Under the pieces are notes generated by a model. That model was not told the DNA's origin. It was given only the letters and a program-made list of their open reading frames with translations, and did no database searches. A DNA stretch of 16,944 bases from Campylobacteraceae bacterium UBA1877 (GTDB taxonomy: Bacteria; Campylobacterota; Campylobacteria; Campylobacterales; Campylobacteraceae): the NCBI GenBank assembly GCA_002352945.1, contig DDHL01000118.1, positions 1,335 through 18,278 of the forward strand, read 5' to 3'. The position numbers were made by a program, and so were the translations under genes. Below, in pieces: positions 8,359 to 15,658 of this stretch (position 1 is the first letter of the stretch; every line of letters starts with the position of its first letter).

Positions 8359-8359
8359 C

Positions 8360-10546
8360 TTAAAGTATCTCCCTTTGACCCTTTGCATTAGGAGCTGATA
8401 AAACTCCCATATTTTCAAGTTGTTCAATAATTCTTGCTGCTCTATTGTAGCCAATTTGCAATCGTCTTTGAATGTAGCTGATTGAGGTTTTTTTGTCATT
8501 TAGCACAATGGCTTTTGCTTCATCAAAAAGCTCATCAAGCTCTCCATCGCTAAGGCTATCATCTGAGTTTGCATTCTCATTTGACTCTTTTAAAAAGCTT
8601 TGATCATATTGGGTTGGGCGTTGGGTTTTAATGTATTCAACCACAGTTTCAATCTCTTGTTCACTGGCAAAGGGGGCGTGTAGCCTAATAAGCCCTGGAG
8701 AAGAAGGAGGTGTAAAGAGCAAATCACCCCGCCCTAAAAGAGATTCTGCTCCCATCGAATCAAGAATAACTTTACTGTCTATCTTTTGGCCGACTTTGTA
8801 GCTAATGCGCGAGGGCAGATTTGCCTTAATAAGTCCAGTTACCACATCCACTGATGGGCGCTGGGTTGCTACGATAAGGTGTATTCCACTTGCTCTTGCC
8901 ATTTGGGCAAGTCGTGCAATGTAAAATTCAACATCCTTACCGCTATTCATCATCAAATCAGCCAGCTCATCTATAACAACAACAATGTATGGAAAAATCT
9001 CAAGGTTCTCTTTTTTAGCCTTTTTGTTATAGCCCTCAATATTTTTTGTTTTGGTCCTACTCATAATTTGGTATCGGCGCTCCATTTCACCTACCATATT
9101 TGCAAGGGCAGTTACAGCTTGTTTTGGCTGGGTAATAACAGGGGTTAAAAGGTGAGGAATGTCATTGTACATTGAAAACTCAAGCATTTTTGGATCAATC
9201 ATTAAAAGACGCAATGTATCTGGTGAGTTGCGATAAAGCAAGGATAAAAGCATGGAGTTAATGCCTACGCTCTTACCGCTTCCAGTGGTTCCAGCAATAA
9301 GTAGATGGGGTAATCTTTTTAAGTCAGTTACAAAAGGATTTCCCACAATATCTTTTCCTAAAGCAATTGTAAGCGGTGAAGAAGATGACTGAAATACATC
9401 ACTTTCTAGGATATCTTTTAGGTATATCGTATCTATATGTTTATTTGGAATCTCAATTCCAACCACATCTTTGCCTGGAACTGGAGCTTGGATGCGTATG
9501 GTTTGAGCCTTTAGTGCCATTGCCAAATCGTCTTGTAAGGTTAAGATTTTTGAAACTTTTATGTGAGGAGCAGGTCTAAATTCAAATGTTGTAACAACAG
9601 GACCAGCGTATGTTCGCACCACATCTCCATCAATTTTAAATCGGCGCAGTTTATCTAAAAGGTCTGATATTTTTTGATCAATTTCGGCTTCGCTTACTTG
9701 ATTGGATCTTTTTGGCGGAGTTTTTAAAAATTTAAGCAGTGGCAATACATAATCTTTAGGCTTTTCTTGCTCGCCCTTTTCAATTTGAGCTAAGAGTTTT
9801 TTATTCTCTTCTAACTCATTTAAAACCTCTACATGTAAACTCTTTTTTTCGCCCTCTTCTTGGGTGCTAGCTTCAGGTTCACTCTTTTTTGGCTTCAATT
9901 CAGGCTTGGCTTCTTTAAGATTAGCTTTAAATTCGCTTGTTTTTTCGCTATTTTCTAAAGAGTCTTGCTCTTGAACGTAAAATGGTGCATCATCATCTTT
10001 TAAGCTTACAATAGCAGACTCTTCATTTTCAAAAACCTCTTTTGGTTTTTCTTCTTTTTGCTTTTTTACTTCACTCTTTTTTGGCTTTGATTCCGTTTGG
10101 GTAAAAAGATTTAATTTTTCAAAATAGGCAAAAATTGATGCAATACTTCCATCAAATAAAATAACCAATGAGAGAGATAAAACCATAACAATGAAAATCC
10201 AAACACCAAAGGTTCCAATAAGAGCATGTAAGGTATCAACTATTGCAAATCCTACTTCGCCTCGCAAAGAGTTATCAACGATATCGGCTTGAATCATTAA
10301 TGCTGTGGCAAAAAGAAGTAGTATAGAAAGTGTCACCTCAAGCCCGCGAGACCCAAAAGTTTGAAAACGATAAAATAAAAAGGCAGGTACAATGAGTAAA
10401 AATGGATATACAAAGCTGATATATCCAAACCACGAGCGGTTAATTTTTCCAAGCTCTTGTCCAAAAGCTCCTACAAAAGCGGCCTCATTAACTAGAGTTG
10501 AAATTCCAAAATAGACCAAAAAAGCAAGTCCAATGATAAATAACAC
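8360..10546 (-). CDS. ftsK: DNA translocase FtsK
   Basis: The 728-residue protein is the septal DNA pump that moves the chromosome terminus through the closing division site and activates dimer resolution; Campylobacterota use a single XerH recombinase rather than XerCD. Four or so hydrophobic N-terminal segments fall within the first 150 residues, followed by a charged linker rich in Lys and Glu (about 150-270). The motor domain has Walker A GTTGSGKS (419-426) and Walker B VVVIDE (522-527). The C-terminal winged-helix gamma domain, which reads orienting DNA motifs, spans about 669-728. The start is uncertain: GTG at 10546 has a poor SD (GGGAA too close), while an AAAGGA continuing from a palindrome stands six bases before an in-frame ATT, and a TTG lies further upstream. 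flgL lies upstream and the RND gene downstream. Confidence 0.95.
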   Translation of the reverse strand: MLFIIGLAFLVYFGISTLVNEAAFVGAFGQELGKINRSWFGYISFVYPFLLIVPAFLFYRFQTFGSRGLEVTLSILLLFATALMIQADIVDNSLRGEVGFAIVDTLHALIGTFGVWIFIVMVLSLSLVILFDGSIASIFAYFEKLNLFTQTESKPKKSEVKKQKEEKPKEVFENEESAIVSLKDDDAPFYVQEQDSLENSEKTSEFKANLKEAKPELKPKKSEPEASTQEEGEKKSLHVEVLNELEENKKLLAQIEKGEQEKPKDYVLPLLKFLKTPPKRSNQVSEAEIDQKISDLLDKLRRFKIDGDVVRTYAGPVVTTFEFRPAPHIKVSKILTLQDDLAMALKAQTIRIQAPVPGKDVVGIEIPNKHIDTIYLKDILESDVFQSSSSPLTIALGKDIVGNPFVTDLKRLPHLLIAGTTGSGKSVGINSMLLSLLYRNSPDTLRLLMIDPKMLEFSMYNDIPHLLTPVITQPKQAVTALANMVGEMERRYQIMSRTKTKNIEGYNKKAKKENLEIFPYIVVVIDELADLMMNSGKDVEFYIARLAQMARASGIHLIVATQRPSVDVVTGLIKANLPSRISYKVGQKIDSKVILDSMGAESLLGRGDLLFTPPSSPGLIRLHAPFASEQEIETVVEYIKTQRPTQYDQSFLKESNENANSDDSLSDGELDELFDEAKAIVLNDKKTSISYIQRRLQIGYNRAARIIEQLENMGVLSAPNAKGQREIL
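9830..9837. repeat. Partial copy of the iterated palindrome inside ftsK
   Basis: TACATGTA, with the left arm broken beyond the 8-bp core. On the minus strand it is read as L-H-V in the FtsK linker, the same reading as in ydfG and the rhodanese gene. Confidence 0.6.
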
Positions 10547-10567
10547 TTCCCGTAAAATAGTAAATCC

Positions 10568-10579
10568 TTTACATGTAAA
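10568..10579. repeat. Iterated palindrome, 12-bp copy in the flgL-ftsK gap
   Basis: TTTACATGTAAA, followed on the minus strand by GGA as at the RND gene. It lies just downstream of a possible -10 box (TATACT, 10594-10589), so it would fall at the 5' end of an ftsK transcript. Confidence 0.92.
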
Positions 10580-10588
10580 ACTCTCAAG

Positions 10589-10594
10589 AGTATA
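10589..10594 (-). promoter_or_regulatory. Candidate -10 box for ftsK
   Basis: TATACT on the minus strand after a T-rich stretch, about 43 bases upstream of the GTG. No terminator separates flgL from ftsK, so read-through from the sigma-54 promoter of flgL is also possible. Confidence 0.35.
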
Positions 10595-10623
10595 CCAAAA
10601 AGCCCCTATATTCCTTCTAAAGT

Positions 10624-10637
10624 AATTACATGTAATT
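10624..10637. repeat. Iterated palindrome variant spanning the flgL stop codon
   Basis: AATTACATGTAATT is a perfect 14-bp palindrome whose core encodes the last FlgL codons and its stop (N-Y-M-stop on the minus strand). It is 44 bp from the next copy at 10568-10579. Confidence 0.85.
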
Positions 10638-13217
10638 TAAAAGAGACATTGAATTGATTCGTGAAATAGAGTTGAGCATAGCTTGATAGGCAAGACTTAA
10701 TTGCTGAAACTTAATCATGGTCTCTCCATAGTCTGCATCAATAATTTCAGACTTAACGCTCATCACATTTACTTCCAAAAGTTCAGCACGCTGTTTTGAT
10801 TCATCTATTGCATTTGATAAAGCGCCGATTTTTGTGTGCTCTTTTGTGAAGTGATCGGCAATATGATCAAGCCGTTCAATACTATTGTGAATGCCTATAT
10901 TTCGAGGATCTGCACCATCTGCATCTGGATAGTATGTGCCATTTCGCACCGCTTCAATGATATTGTCTAAATCTTCAAAAAAGTTTATACTTGGCTCATC
11001 AATAATTAAGGCATCATTTGCCATAAATGAGAGTGCGCTAGGAGTTGATTCATCAAAATTGTTAGCTTCTGGGTCATACATGGTAAGTCTTGCATCTGTA
11101 ACTGAGCTTGTTTTATCAACAATTTCAATCCTTCCTCTTTCATCCATGCTTACATCAACTTTCATGCGTGCTACTTCAATGACATCTCCATAATGGGTCA
11201 AATCAGCCATCCTTAAAGCTTCATCTTTTGCATCAAGATCCCCATCTAAATCAGCCAAAATTGCATCTAAAATATACCCTTTTGTCTCCTCGCTTATAGC
11301 TCCAGCATAAGCAAGGTCTAAAAGAGAATCATCAATGGTTCCGCCATTTAAAACTGCATCATCAATAACGTCTTGAATAGCTGTAGCGTTTGTAACAGAG
11401 ATTGGATCTTGCGGAGTTTGACCCGCAACTGCAATTGTTACAATATCAAGCAACTGTTGGTAGGTTACTTCATTTGCCGGTGTGGCAACTCCGCTTCCAT
11501 CATAAATAGTATATGTATCGGCTCCAATTGTAAATGTACTGCCTGTGGCATCAAGATTGATTGTTACATCAAACTCATTGCCGCTAACATCAAAACCTGT
11601 TAGCACAATTTCTCTTCCATCTAAATCTGAAACACCCGCTGTTTCAATAAGCTTTGTTTGAGCAGAGGCGTACTCTCCTGTTTCATTAATAATTTGGGCC
11701 AAATTGCTGCTTAATTCATTGCCCTCAACTTCAAAACCCCTTCTGTCAAAATTTAGTGCATCAGGTGTTGCAAATCCTGCCACATTGGTTGAAGTTGCAT
11801 CAAGAGTTGTAAGTGTTATAACAAGACCGCTATCGCCAAAAGAGTCTGTTGATGGATCAAAAGTGTCATCAGTTACGTAAATTTGCCCATTTTGAATTGA
11901 GGCTGTTGTGTTTGGATACTCAGCTTCAATTGCCAAAAGCAAGTCATTTACACTATTTCCAGACTTGCTTATGGTTGAACTTCCAACCATAATCGAATCA
12001 ACCTCTGATGGAAAGATATCATCTAGCTCGGTCGTAGCTGTTGCATAATCATTGCCATCAAGTTTTAGCGCAAATCCAACTTTAAAAGTTCCTGGATTTG
12101 AAAAAATCTCCCTTGATGCTACGCTATCCATTGAGGCTAAACCATCATAGTTACTCTTTGTAAATTCAATTATATCAACGTTAGGTGAAGTAAAAAGGGT
12201 GTCTAAATCTGTTGCATCAGCATTTCCAGCATTTCCAGCGCCTCCGGTTTCGGCTCTGTCAACTGCACCAAACATATGAAATTCAATCTGGTTGCTTCCT
12301 TGGTTCAAATCTTTAATTTCAATTTGTCCTTGATTGTTGAGGGTTACATCAACAAGTTTATTTGTAGATGTATTTCCAAAAGCATTGCCAATCTGTTCCA
12401 AAAGGTCAGAAACTGGAGCATCGGAAGTCATCTGAATCTTTTCATTAAAAGCTTCACCATAACTATTTGTTCCAGAAATATAAAAAACTGTGTCTGGATC
12501 GTTTGTAGGATCGCCATCTATATCGCCAACCATATCTCTAATGGTATCGGTTTCGCTAAGATAAACCTCTTCGGAGATATCGTAACTATTATTGTCCATA
12601 ACCTCAGGGTAAAGCTCGCTTTGATTAAGCATTGCAACATTGGTTGTAAGGATTTTGTAATAATCACTATCTGAGCCCAAAAAGAGGCTTAGGCCATCAA
12701 TATTATATTGAAGCTGCACTTCTGAGCCCACAAGGGCTTTGAGTGCCTCGCCATTTCCTTGGTATGTCCCATCTGCTGCAATGGGTTTTGTAGATGTCGC
12801 AGAGCCTGAAAAGAGAAAATTTCCATTAATAGAGGTATTGGCAATGCTCATTAAGTGATCACGAATAGTTTCAAGCTCATTTGCAATTGCCTCGCGGCTT
12901 GTTGAAGACATGGCGCCCTCATTTGCTACTTGGACAAGTTTTACCTTAAACTCTTCAAGGGATTCTGCAAATTGATTAAAAGCTTTATCGGTATTATTGG
13001 CAAATGCTTGGGCTTTTGTGCTGGTTTCAACCGATTGAGCTAAAGTGGCAGCTTCGTAATTTAAACGCATAGCATCAACGTATACACCGCTATCTTCATA
13101 GCTGTTTTGTATTTTCAAACCGGTAGCAAGTTTTTGATTTGTCTTATACAAATCATTCATGGTCGTACTGTAGTTATACTGTGTATTTTGAAAGAAAAGT
13201 TGATTAGTAATACGCAT
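10626..13217 (-). CDS. flgL: Flagellar hook-associated protein 3 (FlgL, hook-filament junction), large form
   Basis: FlgL forms the ring that joins the flagellar hook and filament together with FlgK. I place the start at the ATG at 13217, giving MRITNQLFF, the standard FlgL beginning, with SD TGGAG six bases upstream. An in-frame GTG 12 bases further up overlaps that SD and is not used in this reading. The 863-residue product has flagellin-like N- and C-terminal helical regions (about 1-190 and the last 100) around a very large central insert rich in Asp, Thr, Gly and Asn, as in Campylobacter; enterobacterial FlgL is near 320 residues. No cleavable signal is expected, since it is exported by the flagellar type III system. 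A sigma-54 promoter precedes it. ftsK follows, as in C. jejuni. The end overlaps a palindrome copy. Confidence 0.93.
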   Translation of the reverse strand: MRITNQLFFQNTQYNYSTTMNDLYKTNQKLATGLKIQNSYEDSGVYVDAMRLNYEAATLAQSVETSTKAQAFANNTDKAFNQFAESLEEFKVKLVQVANEGAMSSTSREAIANELETIRDHLMSIANTSINGNFLFSGSATSTKPIAADGTYQGNGEALKALVGSEVQLQYNIDGLSLFLGSDSDYYKILTTNVAMLNQSELYPEVMDNNSYDISEEVYLSETDTIRDMVGDIDGDPTNDPDTVFYISGTNSYGEAFNEKIQMTSDAPVSDLLEQIGNAFGNTSTNKLVDVTLNNQGQIEIKDLNQGSNQIEFHMFGAVDRAETGGAGNAGNADATDLDTLFTSPNVDIIEFTKSNYDGLASMDSVASREIFSNPGTFKVGFALKLDGNDYATATTELDDIFPSEVDSIMVGSSTISKSGNSVNDLLLAIEAEYPNTTASIQNGQIYVTDDTFDPSTDSFGDSGLVITLTTLDATSTNVAGFATPDALNFDRRGFEVEGNELSSNLAQIINETGEYASAQTKLIETAGVSDLDGREIVLTGFDVSGNEFDVTINLDATGSTFTIGADTYTIYDGSGVATPANEVTYQQLLDIVTIAVAGQTPQDPISVTNATAIQDVIDDAVLNGGTIDDSLLDLAYAGAISEETKGYILDAILADLDGDLDAKDEALRMADLTHYGDVIEVARMKVDVSMDERGRIEIVDKTSSVTDARLTMYDPEANNFDESTPSALSFMANDALIIDEPSINFFEDLDNIIEAVRNGTYYPDADGADPRNIGIHNSIERLDHIADHFTKEHTKIGALSNAIDESKQRAELLEVNVMSVKSEIIDADYGETMIKFQQLSLAYQAMLNSISRINSMSLLNYM

Positions 13218-13250
13218 GCTCTGCTCCACTATATTTGATTAATTTTTTAC

Positions 13251-13267
13251 AAGCAATTTTAGTTCCA
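13251..13267 (-). promoter_or_regulatory. Sigma-54 (RpoN) promoter of flgL
   Basis: The minus strand reads TGGAAC, five bases, then TTGCTT. The invariant GG (13266-13265) and GC (13254-13253) are separated by exactly ten bases, as sigma-54 needs, and the sequence agrees with the TTGGAAC-type element of Campylobacter and Helicobacter flagellar genes. Transcription should begin near 13241, about 24 bases before the ATG. Confidence 0.88.
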
Positions 13268-13322
13268 GTGCATAAAACATCGACTATATGGTTAATTTCT
13301 TTACATTTTTTATAAAATATTA

Positions 13323-13351
13323 TTGTGTTTTGGGAAAAATAATTGTACAAT
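13323..13351 (+). promoter_or_regulatory. Candidate sigma-70 promoter of the HU gene
   Basis: TTGTGT (13323-13328), a 17-bp spacer and TACAAT (13346-13351) would start transcription near 13358. A TATAAC at 13360-13365 is a second possibility. The divergent region (13218-13384) is shared with the flgL sigma-54 promoter. Confidence 0.45.
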
Positions 13352-13384
13352 GAGCCCACTATAACACATTTTAAAGGATGGCTA

Positions 13385-13663
13385 ATGAAAAAAGCTGAAT
13401 TCATTCAGGCAGTTTCAGAGAAGGCAGGTCTTTCTAAAAAGGATGCTCAAAAAGCAGTAGATGCTGCACTTGAGACAATTAGCGAAGCACTTGTTGCTGA
13501 TAAGAGTGTAAGCTTTATTGGTTTTGGTACATTTAGTACTGCTACACGTGCTGCTAGAAAAGCGCGAGTACCTGGAACTAGCAAAATTGTTGATGTTCCT
13601 GCAAGCAAAGCTGTTAAGTTTAAAGTTGGTAAAAAACTAAAAGACGCTGTTGCTGGCAAATAG
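13385..13663 (+). CDS. hup: HU-family DNA-binding protein
   Basis: The product is a 92-residue HU-type nucleoid protein, which binds and bends DNA as a dimer. The start is the ATG at 13385 with AAAGGA six bases before it; the 14 codons open upstream have no ribosome site and do not resemble the family. The helical N-terminal half contains LSKKDAQKAVDAAL, and the beta signature is FIGFGTF (44-50). The DNA-gripping arm (about 55-75) has the usual length but reads RKARVPGTS instead of R-x-GRNPxTG. The intercalating proline is kept (Pro63) while its Asn neighbour is Val, as in other Campylobacterota HUs that I recall. Its own promoter and strong terminator suggest a single-gene, highly expressed unit. 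Only one HU gene is seen in this window. Confidence 0.95.
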   Translation: MKKAEFIQAVSEKAGLSKKDAQKAVDAALETISEALVADKSVSFIGFGTFSTATRAARKARVPGTSKIVDVPASKAVKFKVGKKLKDAVAGK

Positions 13664-13683
13664 TCACACATTTTCTTTTTCTT

Positions 13684-13721
13684 AGCTTAGGGTTTTTCAC
13701 AAAACCTTAAGCTTTTTTTTT
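13684..13721 (+). terminator. Strong rho-independent terminator after hup
   Basis: Arms AGCTTAGGGTTTT (13684-13696) and AAAACCTTAAGCT (13701-13713) form a 13-bp stem with one G-T wobble and loop TCAC, followed by nine T to 13721. The last T also begins a TATAAT (13721-13726), a likely -10 box for the tRNA gene 20 bp downstream. Confidence 0.92.
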
Positions 13722-13746
13722 ATAATATTCTTTTCTCATTTTTAGT

Positions 13747-13833
13747 GCCTGAGTGGTGAAATTGGTAGACACGTTGGATTCAAAATCCAATGGCAGCAAT
13801 GTCGTGGCGGTTCGAGTCCGCCCTCAGGTACCA
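13747..13833 (+). tRNA. tRNA-Leu, anticodon CAA
   Basis: The 87-nt gene folds as a class II tRNA. The acceptor arms are GCCTGAG (13747-13753) and CTCAGGT (13823-13829), with one G-T at the end, discriminator A and an encoded CCA (13831-13833). The anticodon stem TTGGA/TCCAA encloses the loop TTCAAAA with anticodon CAA (13781-13783), which reads UUG. A long variable arm and the T arm GGCGG-TTCGAGT-CCGCC are present. Discriminator A and the long variable arm fit leucine. Confidence 0.96.
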
Positions 13834-13881
13834 CCTTCTTATTAGCTTCAAATTTCAAAATATTCAAAACACTCTTAGTTT

Positions 13882-13893
13882 TTTACATGTAAA
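13882..13893. repeat. Iterated palindrome, first of two copies upstream of argG
   Basis: TTTACATGTAAA, 49 bp after the tRNA-Leu CCA end. Confidence 0.92.
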
Positions 13894-13954
13894 TAAGCTT
13901 GTGCCTGTACTCAGTCATTGAAATAGTTCTACTTGAATTTTAAAATGTAAACCT

Positions 13955-13968
13955 CTTTACATGTAAAG
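13955..13968. repeat. Iterated palindrome, second copy upstream of argG
   Basis: CTTTACATGTAAAG, 61 bp downstream of the first copy and 80 bp before the argG start. If both copies are transcribed, they can pair with each other as a 12-bp stem. Confidence 0.93.
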
Positions 13969-14048
13969 GCGCTAAAGAATAGATTAATCAAATGTTTACC
14001 AAAAATGCGTTAACATCCAAAGATTAAATTTAATAAATAAGGAATGGT

Positions 14049-15266
14049 ATGAAGCGTCCTGTTAAAAAAGTTGTCCTCGCATATTCGGGAGGTTTGGATA
14101 CGAGTATTATTTTAAAATGGCTTCAAGATGAATATAAATGTGAAGTTGTAACTTTTACAGCCGACATTGGTCAAGGCGAAGAGCTTGAGCCTGCACGTCA
14201 AAAAGCGATTGAACTTGGAATAAAACCTGAAAATATATTTATTGAAGATTTAAAAGAGGAGTTTGTGCGCGACTATGTTTTTCCAATGTTTCGTGCCAAT
14301 GCAATTTATGAGGGAGAGTACCTTTTAGGAACTTCCATTGCTCGTCCGCTTATTGCAAAACGCCAAGCTGAGATTGCAGCCCAAACTGGAGCAGATGCAG
14401 TAAGTCATGGAGCAACCGGCAAGGGAAATGATCAGGTTCGATTTGAGCTTGGATATTTAGGAATCAATCCAGATTTAACCATTATTGCTCCATGGCGCGA
14501 GTGGGATTTAAACTCACGTGAAAAGCTACTTGCATATGCTCAAAAAAATGGAATTAAAATTGAGAAAAAACCAAATAAATCGCCCTACTCTATGGATGCT
14601 AACTTACTTCATATCTCTTATGAAGGACTTATTTTAGAAGATCCAAATGCCGAGCCAGAAGAGGATATGTGGCGCTGGACAAAAAGCCCGCAAGAGGCTC
14701 CAGACGAGCCAGAAGTTATTGAGATTGGTTATGAAAAAGGCGATCCTGTAACGCTTAACTCAAAACGCTTATCGCCTGCTAAGATGCTAGAAGCGCTTAA
14801 TGATTTGGGTGCAAAACATGGTATTGGGCGAATTGATATTGTAGAAAATCGCTTTGTTGGCATGAAAAGTCGTGGCTGCTATGAGACTCCAGGTGGGACA
14901 ATAATGCTCAAAGCCCATAGGGCCATTGAAAGCATCACGCTAGATCGCGAGGCGCTTCATCTAAAAGATGAGCTTATGCCACGCTATGCAAAATTAATCT
15001 ATAATGGATTTTGGTTTGCTCCAGAGCGAGAGATGCTCCAAGCTGCAATTGATAAATCCCAAGAACATGTTAATGGAACTGTTAGATTAAAGCTCTACAA
15101 AGGCAATGTAATGGTTATTGGTCGTGATTCTAAAACCGATAATCTTTTTGATCCAGAATTTTGCACCTTTGAAGAGGATACCGTTTATAACCAAAAAGAT
15201 GCACAAGGCTTTATTAAACTCAATGCTTTGCGTTTAATTATCGGTGGAAAAGTAAGAAAGGGATGA
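14049..15266 (+). CDS. argG: Argininosuccinate synthase
   Basis: The 405-residue cytoplasmic enzyme condenses citrulline and aspartate with ATP to form argininosuccinate, the penultimate step of arginine synthesis. The ATP pyrophosphatase P-loop AYSGGLDTS is at 11-19, and the family signature [13 protein letters not shown] is at 121-133, which carries citrulline and aspartate contacts. SPYSMD and [10 protein letters not shown] are further conserved blocks. Length is typical of the bacterial type I enzyme. The ATG has AGGA upstream. It is the first gene of a compact cluster: the rhodanese gene starts 4 bp after its TGA and takes its ribosome site from the end of argG. No other arginine genes are nearby. 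Confidence 0.97.
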   Translation: MKRPVKKVVLAYSGGLDTSIILKWLQDEYKCEVVTFTADIGQGEELEPARQKAIELGIKPENIFIEDLKEEFVRDYVFPMFRANAIYEGEYLLGTSIARPLIAKRQAEIAAQTGADAVSHGATGKGNDQVRFELGYLGINPDLTIIAPWREWDLNSREKLLAYAQKNGIKIEKKPNKSPYSMDANLLHISYEGLILEDPNAEPEEDMWRWTKSPQEAPDEPEVIEIGYEKGDPVTLNSKRLSPAKMLEALNDLGAKHGIGRIDIVENRFVGMKSRGCYETPGGTIMLKAHRAIESITLDREALHLKDELMPRYAKLIYNGFWFAPEREMLQAAIDKSQEHVNGTVRLKLYKGNVMVIGRDSKTDNLFDPEFCTFEEDTVYNQKDAQGFIKLNALRLIIGGKVRKG

Positions 15267-15270
15267 TTGA

Positions 15271-15648
15271 GTGCTACCATGTAAAGAGATACTAAGCAAA
15301 GACTCTATAAATTCAGATGAGCTTGAACAACTCTTACATGTAAGGGCACAAAATAGATGCAATTTTTTATTGGTAGATGTGCGAGAGCTTTTTGAATTTG
15401 AAGATAAAAGCATTGTGGGGGTTGATTTACTGCTTCCATTTTCTCGCCTCCACCTGTATGAAAAAGAGCTTGAAAAATTAAAACAGACCCCTTTTGTGCT
15501 CTATTGTCGCACCGGCAATCGAACGGGTCATTTACTTCAAGTTTTTGAGCGTATGGGTTTTAGCCAAAAATGTCATTTAAAAGACGGGGTTGTCTCATAC
15601 AAAGGCGAGTGCGCCCACAATGCTGCAATTCCCAATGAACTGACTTAA
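15271..15648 (+). CDS. Single-domain rhodanese-like protein
   Basis: The 125-residue protein has one rhodanese domain: LLVDVRE (33-39) and the active-site loop CRTGNR beginning at Cys79, the six-residue length of sulfurtransferases rather than the seven of Cdc25-type phosphatases. It probably carries sulfane sulfur as a persulfide; donor and acceptor are unknown. Extra cysteines at 4, 30, 101 and 114 are seen. No signal peptide is present, so a cytoplasmic site is inferred. The start is GTG at 15271, with AAAGGG in the argG tail. The rplI ribosome binding site overlaps its stop codon, so translation of the cluster is likely coupled. Residues 22-25 (LHVR) lie on a palindrome copy. Confidence 0.85.
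   Translation: MLPCKEILSKDSINSDELEQLLHVRAQNRCNFLLVDVRELFEFEDKSIVGVDLLLPFSRLHLYEKELEKLKQTPFVLYCRTGNRTGHLLQVFERMGFSQKCHLKDGVVSYKGECAHNAAIPNELT
15333..15344. repeat. Iterated palindrome, 12-bp copy inside the rhodanese gene
   Basis: CTTACATGTAAG, read as L-H-V-R (residues 22-25) before the first rhodanese motif. A half-copy CATGTAAA lies close by at 15278-15285. Confidence 0.85.
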
Positions 15649-15658
15649 AGGAGAGAGA

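Larger units (their letters stand above)
13834..14048. other. 215-bp non-coding stretch upstream of argG
   Basis: No open frame or RNA fold is convincing here. The region is AT-rich and holds two palindrome copies and a degraded third (TTAAAATGTAAA near 13940-13951). I cannot pick an argG promoter with confidence. The argG start has AGGA seven bases upstream of its ATG. Confidence 0.6.

Noticed and set aside
12222..12245. Short tandem repeat in flgL (repeated ATTTCCAGC, coding for GAGNAGNA)
   Set aside because: Only two and a half imperfect units within the low-complexity variable domain; too short to propose phase variation, since the 9-bp unit would keep the frame.
12276..12674. Open frame of 132 codons on the plus strand inside flgL
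   Set aside because: It lies wholly antisense to flgL, has no ribosome site or recognisable domain, and its composition fits a shadow frame. The same holds for other antisense frames over ydfG, acnB, the RND gene and ftsK.
13218..13229. flgL starting at the GTG at 13229 (MEQSMRI)
   Set aside because: That GTG overlaps the SD of the ATG at 13217, which gives the standard MRITNQ start of FlgL.
13343..13384. HU gene beginning 14 codons upstream at the first ATG in the frame
   Set aside because: The extra residues do not resemble HU, overlap the likely promoter and lack a ribosome site. The ATG at 13385 has AAAGGA at good spacing and gives the family's usual beginning.
13721..13726. TATAAT before the tRNA gene as a separate promoter entry
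   Set aside because: Position is plausible for tRNA-Leu, but it starts within the T-run of the hup terminator and has no -35, so it is mentioned with the terminator only.
876..15344. Palindrome copies as ends of an insertion sequence or MITE, or as a CRISPR array
   Set aside because: Flanks differ, spacing is irregular, there are no target duplications or transposase genes, and there is no repeat-spacer regularity.
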